Assembly: GCA_027492205.1 (NCBI GenBank)
Contig: JAOZFN010000006.1
Location: 69,369-133,368, forward strand
Origin: Thermoproteota archaeon
GTDB taxonomy: Archaea; Korarchaeota; Korarchaeia; Korarchaeales; Korarchaeaceae
Direction: 5' to 3'
Length of the DNA stretch: 64,000 nt
Shown here: piece after piece, positions 43,581-51,643 of the stretch
Numbering within the stretch: position 1 is the stretch's first letter
Layout: the number at the start of each line of letters is the position of its first letter
Notes under the pieces: generated by a model
The model's database searches: none
Told to the model about the DNA's origin: nothing
Seen by the model: only the letters and a program-made list of their open reading frames with translations
Program-made: the position numbers and the translations under genes

Positions 43581-43811
43581 ATGCCTCAGAGGTCTGCCAA
43601 GCACCTGCCCCTGGCTCCGGTCTACCGGATAATCAAGGAGGCCGGCGCCGAGAGGGTGAGCGACGCCGCCAAGGAGAGGCTCGCCTACTACCTCGAGAAG
43701 TTCGGGTCCGAGGTCGCCAAGTACGCGGCCGACCTCGCCCGGCACGCCAAGAGGAAGACCGTTACCGACAGAGACATCGAGCTGGCTGTGGAGGCCGTTT
43801 GGAAGAAGTGA
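43581..43811 (+). CDS. archaeal histone
   Basis: The 76-residue protein has the histone fold and is expected to wrap DNA as dimers and longer multimers. It shows LPLAPVYRIIKEAGAERVSDAA, LAYYLEKFGSEVAKYAADLARHAKRKTV and the RD-pair TDRDIELAVE. I chose ATG 43581 because AGGGGG lies about ten bases upstream; an in-frame ATG at 43575 would add Met-Cys. It has a strong promoter and a leader of about 50 nt. Histones occur in Euryarchaeota and several TACK lineages but not in Sulfolobales. Confidence 0.95.
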   Translation: MPQRSAKHLPLAPVYRIIKEAGAERVSDAAKERLAYYLEKFGSEVAKYAADLARHAKRKTVTDRDIELAVEAVWKK

Positions 43812-43849
43812 GCCGGCCTCCAACCCTTCTCCCTTTTTTGATAGTGAAT

Positions 43850-44272
43850 TCAGCTTTTTGTCGCCTGAACGCTCGTTGGGGGGTAGGATCCGAGCATTTC
43901 CTCTAGGAGGCTTATGATCTTCTCGGCCGAGCGAATGGCCGCCTCAGAGTCCAGCCTCGTACACGAACCCTCCTCTGGACCCGAGATCGGCCTCTCGAGC
44001 CTGGCATCGCAGGCCATGGTAATCCACACGGACTCCCCGCACGCCTCCTTAAGTATCCTCTGAAGGCTCTCCTTGTAGTCGGCGGGTATTCTGCTCAGGT
44101 GGTCGGACAGCGCTCCGGTGGGCTCGATGCCCAGGCTCTCCAAGAATCCCCTCAGCGCGACCTTAACAGACTCCTGGGACTTCCTTATGGACGAGGCGCA
44201 CTTGTCCTCTGAGTGGAGTTTCTTCGCCTCTTCTAGTATCTCCCTGGCCTCTTCTAACTTCACGCGGCTCAC
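43850..44272 (-). CDS. HEPN-domain protein
   Basis: The 140-residue helical protein matches the HEPN fold: LEEAREILEEAKKLHSEDKCASSIRKSQESVKVALRGFLESLGIEP is split over the first two helices, followed by a third helical pair. The canonical R-x4-6-H ribonuclease motif is not complete. No MNT nucleotidyltransferase partner lies beside it; the neighbour is a divergent radical SAM gene that shares the AT box at 44298-44304. The GTG at 44272 is favoured because that box lies about 29 bp upstream. Confidence 0.65.
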   Translation of the reverse strand: MSRVKLEEAREILEEAKKLHSEDKCASSIRKSQESVKVALRGFLESLGIEPTGALSDHLSRIPADYKESLQRILKEACGESVWITMACDARLERPISGPEEGSCTRLDSEAAIRSAEKIISLLEEMLGSYPPTSVQATKS

Positions 44273-44297
44273 CCCGATGCGCCTGACGATAGTTTTC

Positions 44298-44304
44298 GTA
44301 ATAA
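44298..44304. promoter_or_regulatory. shared AT box between HEPN and radical SAM genes
   Basis: GTAATAA is centred about 29 bp from the GTG at 44272 (minus) and about 36 bp from the ATG at 44337 (plus). It lies within a short AT-rich island of the gap. Confidence 0.45.
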
Positions 44305-44336
44305 GCTCTCCACCCACCCCCGCCACGGAGTTCAAT

Positions 44337-45386
44337 ATGCTCAAGTTCCCACCCGTCCCCCGGCGGCGCCCCCGGCCCTGTGGACTCACCATCCACCCAT
44401 CCCTGGGGTGCAACGTCGGGTGCGCCTACTGCTACCTGTGGGAAATGGGGCTGATCGTCCCGTCGCCTCAAGTGAATCCCCTCCCTCCCGGGCGACTCAT
44501 TCTCGAACTGAGAAGGAACCCGTACTTCGTAGAATCTCGAGGGGGGACCTTTTTGGCCCTTGGAAGTCTGGGGGAACCGTTCCTCACTCCCAAAATTGCC
44601 CAGAGGACGCTCGAATACCTGAGCGCGCTGAAGGCGCTGGGCAACCCCCTTCAAGTCTCGACAAAGCTGAAGCTCCCGCTGGACGACCGCCTGGCGGGCG
44701 TGAACGTCTTGGTGACCGTGGTCGCCTGGGAATCGTACAGGTCCTTGGAGCCGGCGGCTCCGCCCCCGTGGGACAGGCTGAACTCAGCGGCCGAGGCCGC
44801 CGAAGTCGGCGCCGTTCCCACGCTGTTCGTGAGGCCCATAATTCCCGGTGTCACCCTGAGCGAGCTGCCGGACGTCTTGGACTACGCCAGGAAGAGCGGC
44901 ATAGAGAGCGTAGTGTTTGGATCGCTCAGGGTGTCTCCCCAGATCCTTAAGAGGCTCAAAAAGGCCGGAGTCGACGTCTCAGAGATTGAGCGGCGTGTGA
45001 GGGCTCCCCTCCACGACGGAGAGCAGGTCTACGTCTCATCGGCCGACCTCAAGGCGTGCGCCATGGAGGAGGCCCGGAGGAGGGGGATGATCGCGCTGGG
45101 CTCAGCCTGCTGCGCCAGCGCCCTGGCTCATGGAGTACCGTGCTTCGATGCGAAGTGGCTCCACCACATGTGCACAGGCTGTCCCAACGACTGCCTCTCC
45201 AAGCTCCCCCGTGAGTCTGAGGTCCTGAGCCTGCTCGAGGAGTGGGGGCTGGAGGGCCGGGTTGAGGAGGACAGGGTGATACTCTCCCCGGACTCTTGGA
45301 GCAGGCTGAGGGGGCCGGACAGGCACAGGCTCGAGGTCCTCACGAGGAGAATGGTGGTGAGAGGTGGCGGGCCCGGCGGGACTTGA
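44337..45386 (+). CDS. radical SAM protein, SPL-like (COG1533)
   Basis: The cluster motif is C-x3-C-x2-C in GCNVGCAYCYLWE near residue 25, with TIHPSLGCN preceding it as in spore-photoproduct-lyase-like proteins. A second cysteine-rich region (ACCASALAHGVPC and MCTGCPNDC) near residues 260-290 could bind another cluster. The product is unknown. The start at ATG 44337 places conserved sequence close to the N-terminus. The 3' end overlaps the tRNA-Arg(TCG) gene by 19 bp on the other strand. Confidence 0.78.
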   Translation: MLKFPPVPRRRPRPCGLTIHPSLGCNVGCAYCYLWEMGLIVPSPQVNPLPPGRLILELRRNPYFVESRGGTFLALGSLGEPFLTPKIAQRTLEYLSALKALGNPLQVSTKLKLPLDDRLAGVNVLVTVVAWESYRSLEPAAPPPWDRLNSAAEAAEVGAVPTLFVRPIIPGVTLSELPDVLDYARKSGIESVVFGSLRVSPQILKRLKKAGVDVSEIERRVRAPLHDGEQVYVSSADLKACAMEEARRRGMIALGSACCASALAHGVPCFDAKWLHHMCTGCPNDCLSKLPRESEVLSLLEEWGLEGRVEEDRVILSPDSWSRLRGPDRHRLEVLTRRMVVRGGGPGGT

Positions 45387-45443
45387 ACCCGCGACCACCG
45401 GCTCCGAAGGCCGGCGCTCTGATCCTTGCTGAGCTACGGGCCC
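45368..45443 (-). tRNA. tRNA-Arg (anticodon TCG)
   Basis: The minus strand folds into a full cloverleaf: acceptor GGGCCCG with CGGGCCC, D stem GCTC with GAGC, anticodon stem CCGGC with GCCGG around CTTCGGA, and T stem GCGGG with CCCGC around TTCAAGT. The anticodon TCG reads CGA and CGG. No intron or CCA is encoded. A TATA-like GTAAATAC (minus strand, near 45465-45472) lies about 25 bp upstream, at the 3' end of the next gene. The acceptor and D arms match those of tRNA-Arg(TCT). Confidence 0.95.
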
Positions 45444-45468
45444 ACTTCATCAGGGGGGTGCCCAGTAT

Positions 45469-46680
45469 TTACCCTTCTCCCCCCTTGAGTAGGCGCCTTA
45501 TCCTACCCTTCGATGCGTATGCGGCGGCGCTTCCGAGGATGGCGGCCAATATCAGCAGGACCGGCCAGACCTCCCCCCTGGAGAGGAGGTTGCCGATGTA
45601 CCCGAACAGGGCGGCCCTCGGTATGAGGGCCACAAGGTTCGCGGCGAAGAAGTGGAGCGGGTTCATCCCGGTGAGCCCGGCCGCGTAGGAAATGAGGTCA
45701 ATCGGGCTGAAGGGGATGAGCCTCGCGATCACCACGGCCAGCGGACCCCACCTCCTGAACCACCGGTCCACTGAGTCCAGGACCTCGCCCCTGAAGGCCC
45801 TCTCCACGAAGGGCCTGCCCGCCAGCCTCGCGATGTAGAAGTTGGCCATCGCCCCGAGGGCGGACCCTACTCCGCCCACCACCCCGACCGTCCAGGCGTC
45901 CATGCCGAGGGCGCCGGCGGCCACGAGGATGGCGTCTGCCGGAATGGGAGAGATCACCGACTGCACGATCATGGCCAGGATGAGCCCCGTCGGGCCCCAC
46001 CTCCTCACCCACGACGCCACCCTCTGCGTGAGTTGGTCGTGGTACAGGCGCCTCTCGAGGAGGACCCTGACGCTCCCCGCGTTGGCCACTACGGTCGGAA
46101 TGGATATCGCTAACGACAGGGTGGTGGGCTTGACTCCCTCCAGGGCCCTCGAGGCGACCACGATCCCAACGGCCGAAACGGCGAGGGGGATCAGGGACTC
46201 CCACCCGACCCCGGACGCCAGCGCGACAGGAACCCCGGCGGCGGAGGAGACGACGAGCGCCTCCCTCAGCCGAACTCCCATCGCGGTCAGGGCGGCGACG
46301 CTGAGGCCGGAGCCGCCGAACCCCATCATGCTGAGCCCCTGGACGATGCCGGCCACCGCACCCTCTGCCATCCCTATTCCCCTGAACTCCGAGGTCTGGA
46401 GGAGGCCCAACCTCGTCATGAGGGCGCCGGCGGCAGCCATCACGCTAATGCCTAGTACGGCCACTCCCCCGAGTATCCAGTCGACCCTGAAGCCCAGCTT
46501 AATCCAGATGAGGGTAATGGTCACCGAGGTGGCGAGGGCCGAGGCCTCAGCGGGCATGAGATCTCTCGAGACGATGATCCTAGGGTCCGCCAGCAGCCCC
46601 GCGATGGCCTGAGATCTCTGCGACAGCTGAGCGGCCAGCGGCAGCCACTCCAGCGCCGCGTCCACTACGAGCCTCCACAT
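45469..46680 (-). CDS. membrane protein: UppP-like domain fused to DedA/VTT domain
   Basis: The C-terminal half (about residues 213-403) is a DedA/SNARE-associated (VTT) domain: GPTGLILAMIVQSVISPIPAD, the FYIARLAGRP motif and GPLAVVIARLIPFSPIDLISYAAG. The N-terminal half (1-205) looks like undecaprenyl-diphosphatase UppP/BacA: ALEWLPLAAQLS at 9-20 corresponds to the E-x-LP-x-SS segment, and GIVQGLSMMGFGGSG at 111-125 to the PGxSRSG segment. Several catalytic residues of UppP are replaced. Both families handle polyprenyl phosphates in bacteria. I use ATG 46680; frames from further upstream run through the promoter. Confidence 0.75.
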   Translation of the reverse strand: MWRLVVDAALEWLPLAAQLSQRSQAIAGLLADPRIIVSRDLMPAEASALATSVTITLIWIKLGFRVDWILGGVAVLGISVMAAAGALMTRLGLLQTSEFRGIGMAEGAVAGIVQGLSMMGFGGSGLSVAALTAMGVRLREALVVSSAAGVPVALASGVGWESLIPLAVSAVGIVVASRALEGVKPTTLSLAISIPTVVANAGSVRVLLERRLYHDQLTQRVASWVRRWGPTGLILAMIVQSVISPIPADAILVAAGALGMDAWTVGVVGGVGSALGAMANFYIARLAGRPFVERAFRGEVLDSVDRWFRRWGPLAVVIARLIPFSPIDLISYAAGLTGMNPLHFFAANLVALIPRAALFGYIGNLLSRGEVWPVLLILAAILGSAAAYASKGRIRRLLKGGEG

Positions 46681-46708
46681 TTCTCGACCGCCCTCTGCCG
46701 TTAACCTA

Positions 46709-46714
46709 CTTAAG
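46709..46714. promoter_or_regulatory. shared AT box between the fusion gene and the TIM-barrel gene
   Basis: CTTAAG is palindromic, and its centre is about 31 bp from the ATG at 46743 (plus) and 31 bp from the ATG at 46680 (minus). A second AT element, GTTAAC, lies five bases to the left. Confidence 0.5.
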
Positions 46715-46742
46715 ATCATGCGCGCCGTCGCTCAGCGGGCAA

Positions 46743-47546
46743 ATGCCGCTGAAGTTCGGCGCCATGAACAACCCCGCGAGAGACGTGCTCGAAGAACTTC
46801 GGGCGCTCAGCGAGCTCAATCTCGACTACTTGGAACTCACGGTCGAGTGGCCTGGCGCGAGCCTCGAGAGGATCCGAGAGGTCGAGGGGGACATCCTGAG
46901 CCTCCTCTCCACGAGGGACATAGATGTGGTCGTGCACGCCCCCTGGTACCTAGAGATAGCGAGCCCCTACGAGGGGGTCAGAGAGGGGGCGATGAAGTAC
47001 GCGGAGGGACTACTCAACCTGGCCGCCGAGCTGAACGCGCCTTTCATGACGGTTCACCCCTACACCCCCGGCTGGCTCGCCAGGTACAGGGACGAGGCCA
47101 GGCGGCTCAACCTGGAGGCCATGAGGAGGCTGGTGGCCAGGGGAATGGAAGTCGGGGTCAGGGTCCACGTGGAAAACGTTGATCACGGCGCCTTCAGTTC
47201 TGTCTCAGACGTTCTCTACCTGCTAGGGGCCCTTCCGGAGATGGGATTTACCCTTGACTTGGGACACGCATTCTTGGGAGGGGTGGAGAAGGTCAGGTCT
47301 TACATCGAGAAGGCCAGAGGGAGGATACTCCATGTGCACGCCCACGACAACTACGGCAAGGGTGACGACCACATGCCCGTCGGTGCGGGAAGGGTCCCCT
47401 GGGAGAGGGTCTTGTCTCACCTCAGGAGCATAGGGTACGAGGGGACCGTTACCCTCGAGATCCACTGCAGCGACTTGGAGTACGTGGAGGTATCGAGGAG
47501 GAAGTTCATCGAGTACTGGGAGAGGGCCGGGGGGTCTGAAGGGTGA
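46743..47546 (+). CDS. sugar phosphate isomerase/epimerase-like TIM-barrel protein (AP endonuclease 2 family)
   Basis: The 267-residue protein is a xylose-isomerase-like TIM barrel. The first strand is LKFGAMNNP, followed by VVHAPWYLEIASPYEG, FMTVHPYTPG, VRVHVENVDHG, FTLDLGHAFLGG, ILHVHAHDN and VTLEIHCSDLEYV, which supply the conserved His, Glu and Asp metal ligands. It could be an isomerase, epimerase or endonuclease IV-like enzyme; the substrate is unknown. It overlaps the dtdA start (GTGA). Confidence 0.82.
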   Translation: MPLKFGAMNNPARDVLEELRALSELNLDYLELTVEWPGASLERIREVEGDILSLLSTRDIDVVVHAPWYLEIASPYEGVREGAMKYAEGLLNLAAELNAPFMTVHPYTPGWLARYRDEARRLNLEAMRRLVARGMEVGVRVHVENVDHGAFSSVSDVLYLLGALPEMGFTLDLGHAFLGGVEKVRSYIEKARGRILHVHAHDNYGKGDDHMPVGAGRVPWERVLSHLRSIGYEGTVTLEIHCSDLEYVEVSRRKFIEYWERAGGSEG

Positions 47547-48385
47547 GGCTGGAGAGGGTGGCCTTCGTCGCCTCCAAGGTGGATCCTGCCGCAAACCTCA
47601 TGGCCGAGGAGCTCCTGAGCGAGACTGGTTCTGAGGAGTTCAGCGTGGGTTCCGTGAGGGCGTGGCTGTCCCGCCCGGAGGGTGAGGTTCTATACGCAAG
47701 GAGCGAGAGCGATCTGGGGGCCGACGGGGCCGATCTGATAGTCATACTGTCCAGGCACAGCGGGGTCCCCGGAAGCCCGGTCATCACGACGCACGTGTCC
47801 GGGAACTTCGGCCAGGCTCCCTACGGCGGGGAGCCGGAGGCCCTGTCGACGGCGTGCCCGCCCTTCATGAAGGCGTTCCTCCGCAGAGTCAACGACTCGG
47901 CCCTGGAGATCGGGTTTGAACCCGCGCAGGAGCCGACCCATCACGGCCCGACGCTCGAGACCCCTCTCGCGTTTGTCGAAGTGGGATCCAAGCCCGAGCA
48001 CTGGGAGATAAGGGAGGCGGCCAAGCTCGTCGTTCAGTCATCCCTGCAGGCTCTAACGGACTTGAGGAATTCTGAGGAGGCCGGCCCCACGTTCGGTTAC
48101 AAGCTGGCGGTCGGGTTCGGCGGCCCCCACATCAACCACTACTTCACGGAGATTCAGATCAAGTCCCCGGAGCTGGCCATCGGACACATCCTCAGGAGGC
48201 ACGACGCCTCCGCGGCGAGCGAAGAGGCGATCGCTCAAGCCTTCCGAAGGAGCTGCGGGCCCACCAACACGGCCATAGTCGACTGGAAGGGCCTCAGGGG
48301 AGAGGAGAGGGCGAGGATACTCGCCATTCTAGAGGACTTGGGCGTCAGGGTGCTGAGGGCGAGGAAGGTTGCCCACTCGCTTTGA
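47543..48385 (+). CDS. dtdA: D-aminoacyl-tRNA deacylase, archaeal/plant type
   Basis: DtdA removes D-amino acids wrongly attached to tRNA. The 280-residue protein shows VILSRHSG, THVSGNFG, THHGPTLETPLAFVEVGS and GFGGPHINHYFT, which are diagnostic for the GEK1/DtdA zinc-dependent family. The GTG start overlaps the previous stop. The next gene begins 17 bp before its end. Confidence 0.93.
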   Translation: MRLERVAFVASKVDPAANLMAEELLSETGSEEFSVGSVRAWLSRPEGEVLYARSESDLGADGADLIVILSRHSGVPGSPVITTHVSGNFGQAPYGGEPEALSTACPPFMKAFLRRVNDSALEIGFEPAQEPTHHGPTLETPLAFVEVGSKPEHWEIREAAKLVVQSSLQALTDLRNSEEAGPTFGYKLAVGFGGPHINHYFTEIQIKSPELAIGHILRRHDASAASEEAIAQAFRRSCGPTNTAIVDWKGLRGEERARILAILEDLGVRVLRARKVAHSL

Positions 48386-48782
48386 GGGGGGGCCGAAGAC
48401 CGGAGGTCGCCCGGTCGGCCGGCGAGCGAGGCCCAGATACAAGACGCTCTTTATGTTCGACAGGACCGTTCCGAGGGATCTCTACTATTCCATTCAGAGG
48501 AGGCTCAACTACCTGGGCTACGGCGCGGTTTGGGCGCCCAGATCCGCCGTCAGGGGGAGGAGGAGACCTGAGGATCTAGTGGACTACTGCTTGGCGAGGG
48601 GCATACTGGTCCTCGCGACATTCGACAGGAGGGCTAGCCTGCCAGAGAGGGCGCGTGGGAAGGTGGTGCTCCTGCGGCTGAAGGGCGGGAAGTCTCGGAC
48701 CGTGAACAAGATAGTGGCGGACATCTTTTCGGCCGTCCGGTGGCTCACAAGAACTTCCCCAAGCGAGAGGATAGACTGCTGA
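48369..48782 (+). CDS. PIN-like (DUF5615-type) protein
   Basis: The protein resembles short PIN-like DUF5615 domains: FMFDRTVPRDLYYSIQRRL carries the first-strand Asp, EDLVDYCLARGILVLATFDRR the second acidic site, and KVVLLRL closes the sheet. Related proteins are RNases, often in toxin systems; I see no antitoxin gene beside it. The TTG at 48369 with GAGGAAGG upstream keeps the first strand; ATG 48453 would cut into it. It overlaps dtdA by 17 bp, so the two are cotranscribed. Confidence 0.65.
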   Translation: MPTRFEGGPKTGGRPVGRRARPRYKTLFMFDRTVPRDLYYSIQRRLNYLGYGAVWAPRSAVRGRRRPEDLVDYCLARGILVLATFDRRASLPERARGKVVLLRLKGGKSRTVNKIVADIFSAVRWLTRTSPSERIDC

Positions 48783-48855
48783 GTGAGCGGCGCCCAGTGC
48801 ACCGAACTTATATATTGTGCCCTCGGGGGGTCCGAGGAGGAGGGAAGGAGGGCCG

Positions 48856-49176
48856 GTGTTCGGCTCTAGGTCGTCTGCGGAAGAGGACTCGCAGGTAGAG
48901 GAGAAGGAGGTACGCATAGTTAGACTGGTTCTGGACATCGTGAAGCCGCACAATCCCACCATAATCGAACTGGCAGAGGCCCTCAATGAACTTCCTGGGG
49001 TCTCGAGGGTTGAGATAGATGTTCAGGACTACGACACCAACATAGAGAGGCTCAAGGTCATCTTGGACGGGGAGGACCTCGACTACGAGGAGATAAGCCG
49101 AGTGGTCAAGTACTACGGCGGGAACATAGCCAGCCTTGACGGCGTCACCTCGGTCTCTGAGGATGAGTCGGATTAG
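48856..49176 (+). CDS. DUF211-family protein
   Basis: The protein matches DUF211/COG1888: IVRLVLDIVKPHNPTIIEL, then GVSRVEIDVQDYDT and IEGEDLDYEEI-like sequence followed by YYGGNIASLDGV. These are small ferredoxin-fold proteins reported to form ring-like oligomers, with no known function. The start is GTG 48856, supported by a strong purine-rich ribosome site (GGAGGAGGGAAGGAGG). A TATA-like CTTATATA at 48808-48815 lies upstream; the in-frame GTG at 48817 is too close to it. Confidence 0.83.
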   Translation: MFGSRSSAEEDSQVEEKEVRIVRLVLDIVKPHNPTIIELAEALNELPGVSRVEIDVQDYDTNIERLKVILDGEDLDYEEISRVVKYYGGNIASLDGVTSVSEDESD

Positions 49177-49233
49177 CCTCGGCCCTGGCGGGCGCGCCTC
49201 CTTATTAACCCGGACAGGCGGCGCCGCGTCGGA

Positions 49234-50622
49234 ATGGGCGGCCTCCGGAGGGTGTACATAGAGACCCACGGTTGCACCGCGAACAGGGCGGACTCCGACA
49301 TCATGGCGGCGCTGCTCGAGCGCGCCGGATTTCAGCTGGTGGAGTCCCCCCAGGCGGCAGACGTGATAATCCTCAACACCTGCAACGTGAAGAAGCCCAC
49401 CGAGGACAGGATGGCGCACCGGATCTCCCGGCTGGCGAGCACTGGTCGGCCGGTGGTAGCCGCCGGCTGCATGGCCCTCACCCAGCCGGGGAGGCTCAGA
49501 CCCCACGCGAAGGTCCTCCTCGGGCCCAAGTCCGTGCACAGGGTGGTAGACGCCGTTGAGATTGCCCTGCGCTGGGAGAGGGCCGAGTTCCTCGAGAGAG
49601 ATCCGCTCGACAAGGCGGGCTTGCCGAGGACTCGTGGTAGGGTTATCTCGGCTCCCCTGCCCATAGCGGAGGGCTGCCTGGGAGCCTGCACCTTCTGCAT
49701 CACCAGACTCGCCCGAGGAAGGCTGAAGAGCTTCCTTCCGGACGCGATCGTCGAGAGGGCCAGGGAACTACTCTCCGGAGGTGCGGTGGAGCTTCTGATA
49801 ACGGCTCAAGATACGGCTGCCTACGGCTGGGACACCGGCTGGACCTTGCCGGGGCTGCTCGAGAGGATCTTGAAGATCCCCGGCGAATACAGGTTGCGGG
49901 TGGGGATGGCCAACCCGAACACGCTCGCGAGGGTGATCGACGACCTCCTCGTCACCATGAGGGACCCGCGGGTGTATCGGTTCCTGCACGTTCCCGTGCA
50001 GAGCGGGAGCGATGACGTGCTGAGGAGGATGGCCAGGGGTTACAGAGCCGAGCTGTTCGAGAGGCTGGTTTCGAAGTTCCGGGCCGCCTTTCGCGACACC
50101 ACCCTGGCCACCGACGTAATCGTGGGCTTCCCCGGGGAGACCGAGGACGACTTCGAGATGACCGTTGGGCTGCTGGAGAGGACGAGGCCGGATGTCGTGA
50201 ACATAAGCAGATACGGACCCAGGCCTGGCACTCCGGCCTCGAGGTGGAAGTCCCCCGATCCTGCGACCGTCAAGCGGAGAAGCAGACTGATTTCCGAGCT
50301 CGTCAAAGAGATCAGCCGTAGGGGGAACGAGGCCTACGTTGGCGATGAACTCACGGTTCTCGCCCTGGAGCGTGGCCCCAAGGGGTACCAGGGCAGGACG
50401 GACTTCTACAGACCCGTTGCCCTGGTGGGGTCCGACGTGGAGCTCGGCAGCTTCTACGACGTGGTCATCGAGGAGGCCAGGCCCACCTACCTGGTGGGCA
50501 GGGTACTGGCCAAGAGGGAGGTGAAGCCGCTGGAGGTCACGTCAACAGTCACTCGGTCGGGAAGTAGTCGTAGATTGGCCACTGGGCGGGACGGAATCCC
50601 TCGGCGGCGCGCGGCTCCGTGA
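49234..50622 (+). CDS. mtaB: tRNA N6-threonylcarbamoyladenosine methylthiotransferase (MtaB/CDKAL1 type)
   Basis: This radical SAM enzyme adds a methylthio group to t6A37 in tRNA. The UPF0004 domain has Cys in ETHGCTANRADSD, NTCNVKKPT and AAGCMAL. The radical SAM motif is GCLGACTFC near residue 147, with the GGA-like IVGFPGETEDDFE segment later and a C-terminal TRAM-like domain. TATTAAC near 49203-49210 is about 28 bp upstream of the ATG. The last 24 codons overlap the convergent bpsA gene by 74 bp and have no conserved features. Confidence 0.92.
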   Translation: MGGLRRVYIETHGCTANRADSDIMAALLERAGFQLVESPQAADVIILNTCNVKKPTEDRMAHRISRLASTGRPVVAAGCMALTQPGRLRPHAKVLLGPKSVHRVVDAVEIALRWERAEFLERDPLDKAGLPRTRGRVISAPLPIAEGCLGACTFCITRLARGRLKSFLPDAIVERARELLSGGAVELLITAQDTAAYGWDTGWTLPGLLERILKIPGEYRLRVGMANPNTLARVIDDLLVTMRDPRVYRFLHVPVQSGSDDVLRRMARGYRAELFERLVSKFRAAFRDTTLATDVIVGFPGETEDDFEMTVGLLERTRPDVVNISRYGPRPGTPASRWKSPDPATVKRRSRLISELVKEISRRGNEAYVGDELTVLALERGPKGYQGRTDFYRPVALVGSDVELGSFYDVVIEEARPTYLVGRVLAKREVKPLEVTSTVTRSGSSRRLATGRDGIPRRRAAP

Positions 50623-51643
50623 GCACCAATACGTAGAGGTTGCTGGAGTAGCCCGCCACGGAGTCCGCCAGGTTCGGTCTGCCCATCGCCTTGGCGACCT
50701 CTTCCGCGAGCCAGTAGATTGGGCTGTCCCTCGCGACTAGATAGTGGTTGAGCCCAACGGCGACCCTCTCGACCGCAAAGCCCATCTCCCCGAAGCTCCT
50801 GAATACCCGGCTGATGTGGGACCCGAGTTCGTCGGGCAGGATGCAGACGTATCCCCTGCGCCCCCTCTCTTTTACCAGCGCCTCCCAACCCCTCAGCGTG
50901 AATGTCTGGACCCCGGGGAGGGTGTACGTCGGATCTGCCACGAAGACGTCGTGTCTGTCTCGCAGATCCTCCGGGAGTGGCTTTGTCAGGTCGTGCTTCA
51001 CCACCCTGATGCTGAGCCCCTCTCGCCTCGCTATGTCCTCTATCCTCCGAATGACCCGCTCGTCGAGTTCGAACACGGTTACGCTGACGTCGAAGCTGGC
51101 AGCGAGCACCACGCTCTGGAAGTCGTCATCCCCCATCACCGCGACGCTCTTGCCGTCAAGGGGGACGTCAGACGCGATCTCCGCAATCCTCTCGAGGAGG
51201 CTCTCCTTCGACACTTGGAGCTGGTCGAACTCGTAGTTCACATCTATCTGGGGCACCAGTCCTAGGACGCCGGGGTCCGGAGAGGTCTTGCCGAATGGGT
51301 TGACCCTGAACTCGACCTCCCCGTTTGAACCGATTTCAACGAGGCCGACCTCTTCGAGCGACCTGGCCAGGTTGAGCGCCCTCTCCGGTATGAGAGGGAC
51401 CTCCTTAATGAGCCCTCTTAGGCTTCCAATCTGGTGGAGCCTGTACGCTAGAACCTCGTACTGAAAGAAGGACAGCCTGTGAACCAACTCCCACGAGAGT
51501 CGTCCCTCTTCCGGCGACTTCCTCCCGTACACCGTGCCCGCCGCCTTGACGGTGGACTCCATGTCGTAGCGGGAGAAGAGTTCGAAGGCCCTCCTCAGGG
51601 CCTCCCTGGGGGATCCCCCCCGGGGAGAGGCGGGATCACTCAT
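50549..51643 (-). CDS. bpsA: branched-chain polyamine synthase (BpsA family)
   Basis: BpsA makes N4-bis(aminopropyl)spermidine by transferring aminopropyl groups, and such branched polyamines stabilise nucleic acids in hyperthermophiles. The 364-residue protein has an N-terminal winged-helix part and a Rossmann domain with AVMGDDDFQSVVLAA and DVFVADPTYTLPG, matching the family's GDDD and DPPY-like motifs (here DPTY). It follows the SpeD-like gene with an eight-base overlap, so decarboxylated SAM supply would be expected to be linked. The mtaB gene overlaps its 3' end. Confidence 0.88.
   Translation of the reverse strand: MSDPASPRGGSPREALRRAFELFSRYDMESTVKAAGTVYGRKSPEEGRLSWELVHRLSFFQYEVLAYRLHQIGSLRGLIKEVPLIPERALNLARSLEEVGLVEIGSNGEVEFRVNPFGKTSPDPGVLGLVPQIDVNYEFDQLQVSKESLLERIAEIASDVPLDGKSVAVMGDDDFQSVVLAASFDVSVTVFELDERVIRRIEDIARREGLSIRVVKHDLTKPLPEDLRDRHDVFVADPTYTLPGVQTFTLRGWEALVKERGRRGYVCILPDELGSHISRVFRSFGEMGFAVERVAVGLNHYLVARDSPIYWLAEEVAKAMGRPNLADSVAGYSSNLYVLVLTEPRAAEGFRPAQWPIYDYFPTE

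Noticed and set aside
46719-46761. tRNA-like hairpin near the start of the TIM-barrel gene (GCGCCG...CGGCGC with an inner AGCGG/CCGCT stem)
   Set aside because: It lacks an anticodon arm and T arm, and half of it lies upstream of the predicted transcription start. It is more likely chance pairing around the start codon.
48369-48782. Toxin-antitoxin pair with the PIN-like protein as toxin
   Set aside because: No small antitoxin gene lies beside it; its neighbours are dtdA (coupled) and a DUF211 gene with its own promoter.
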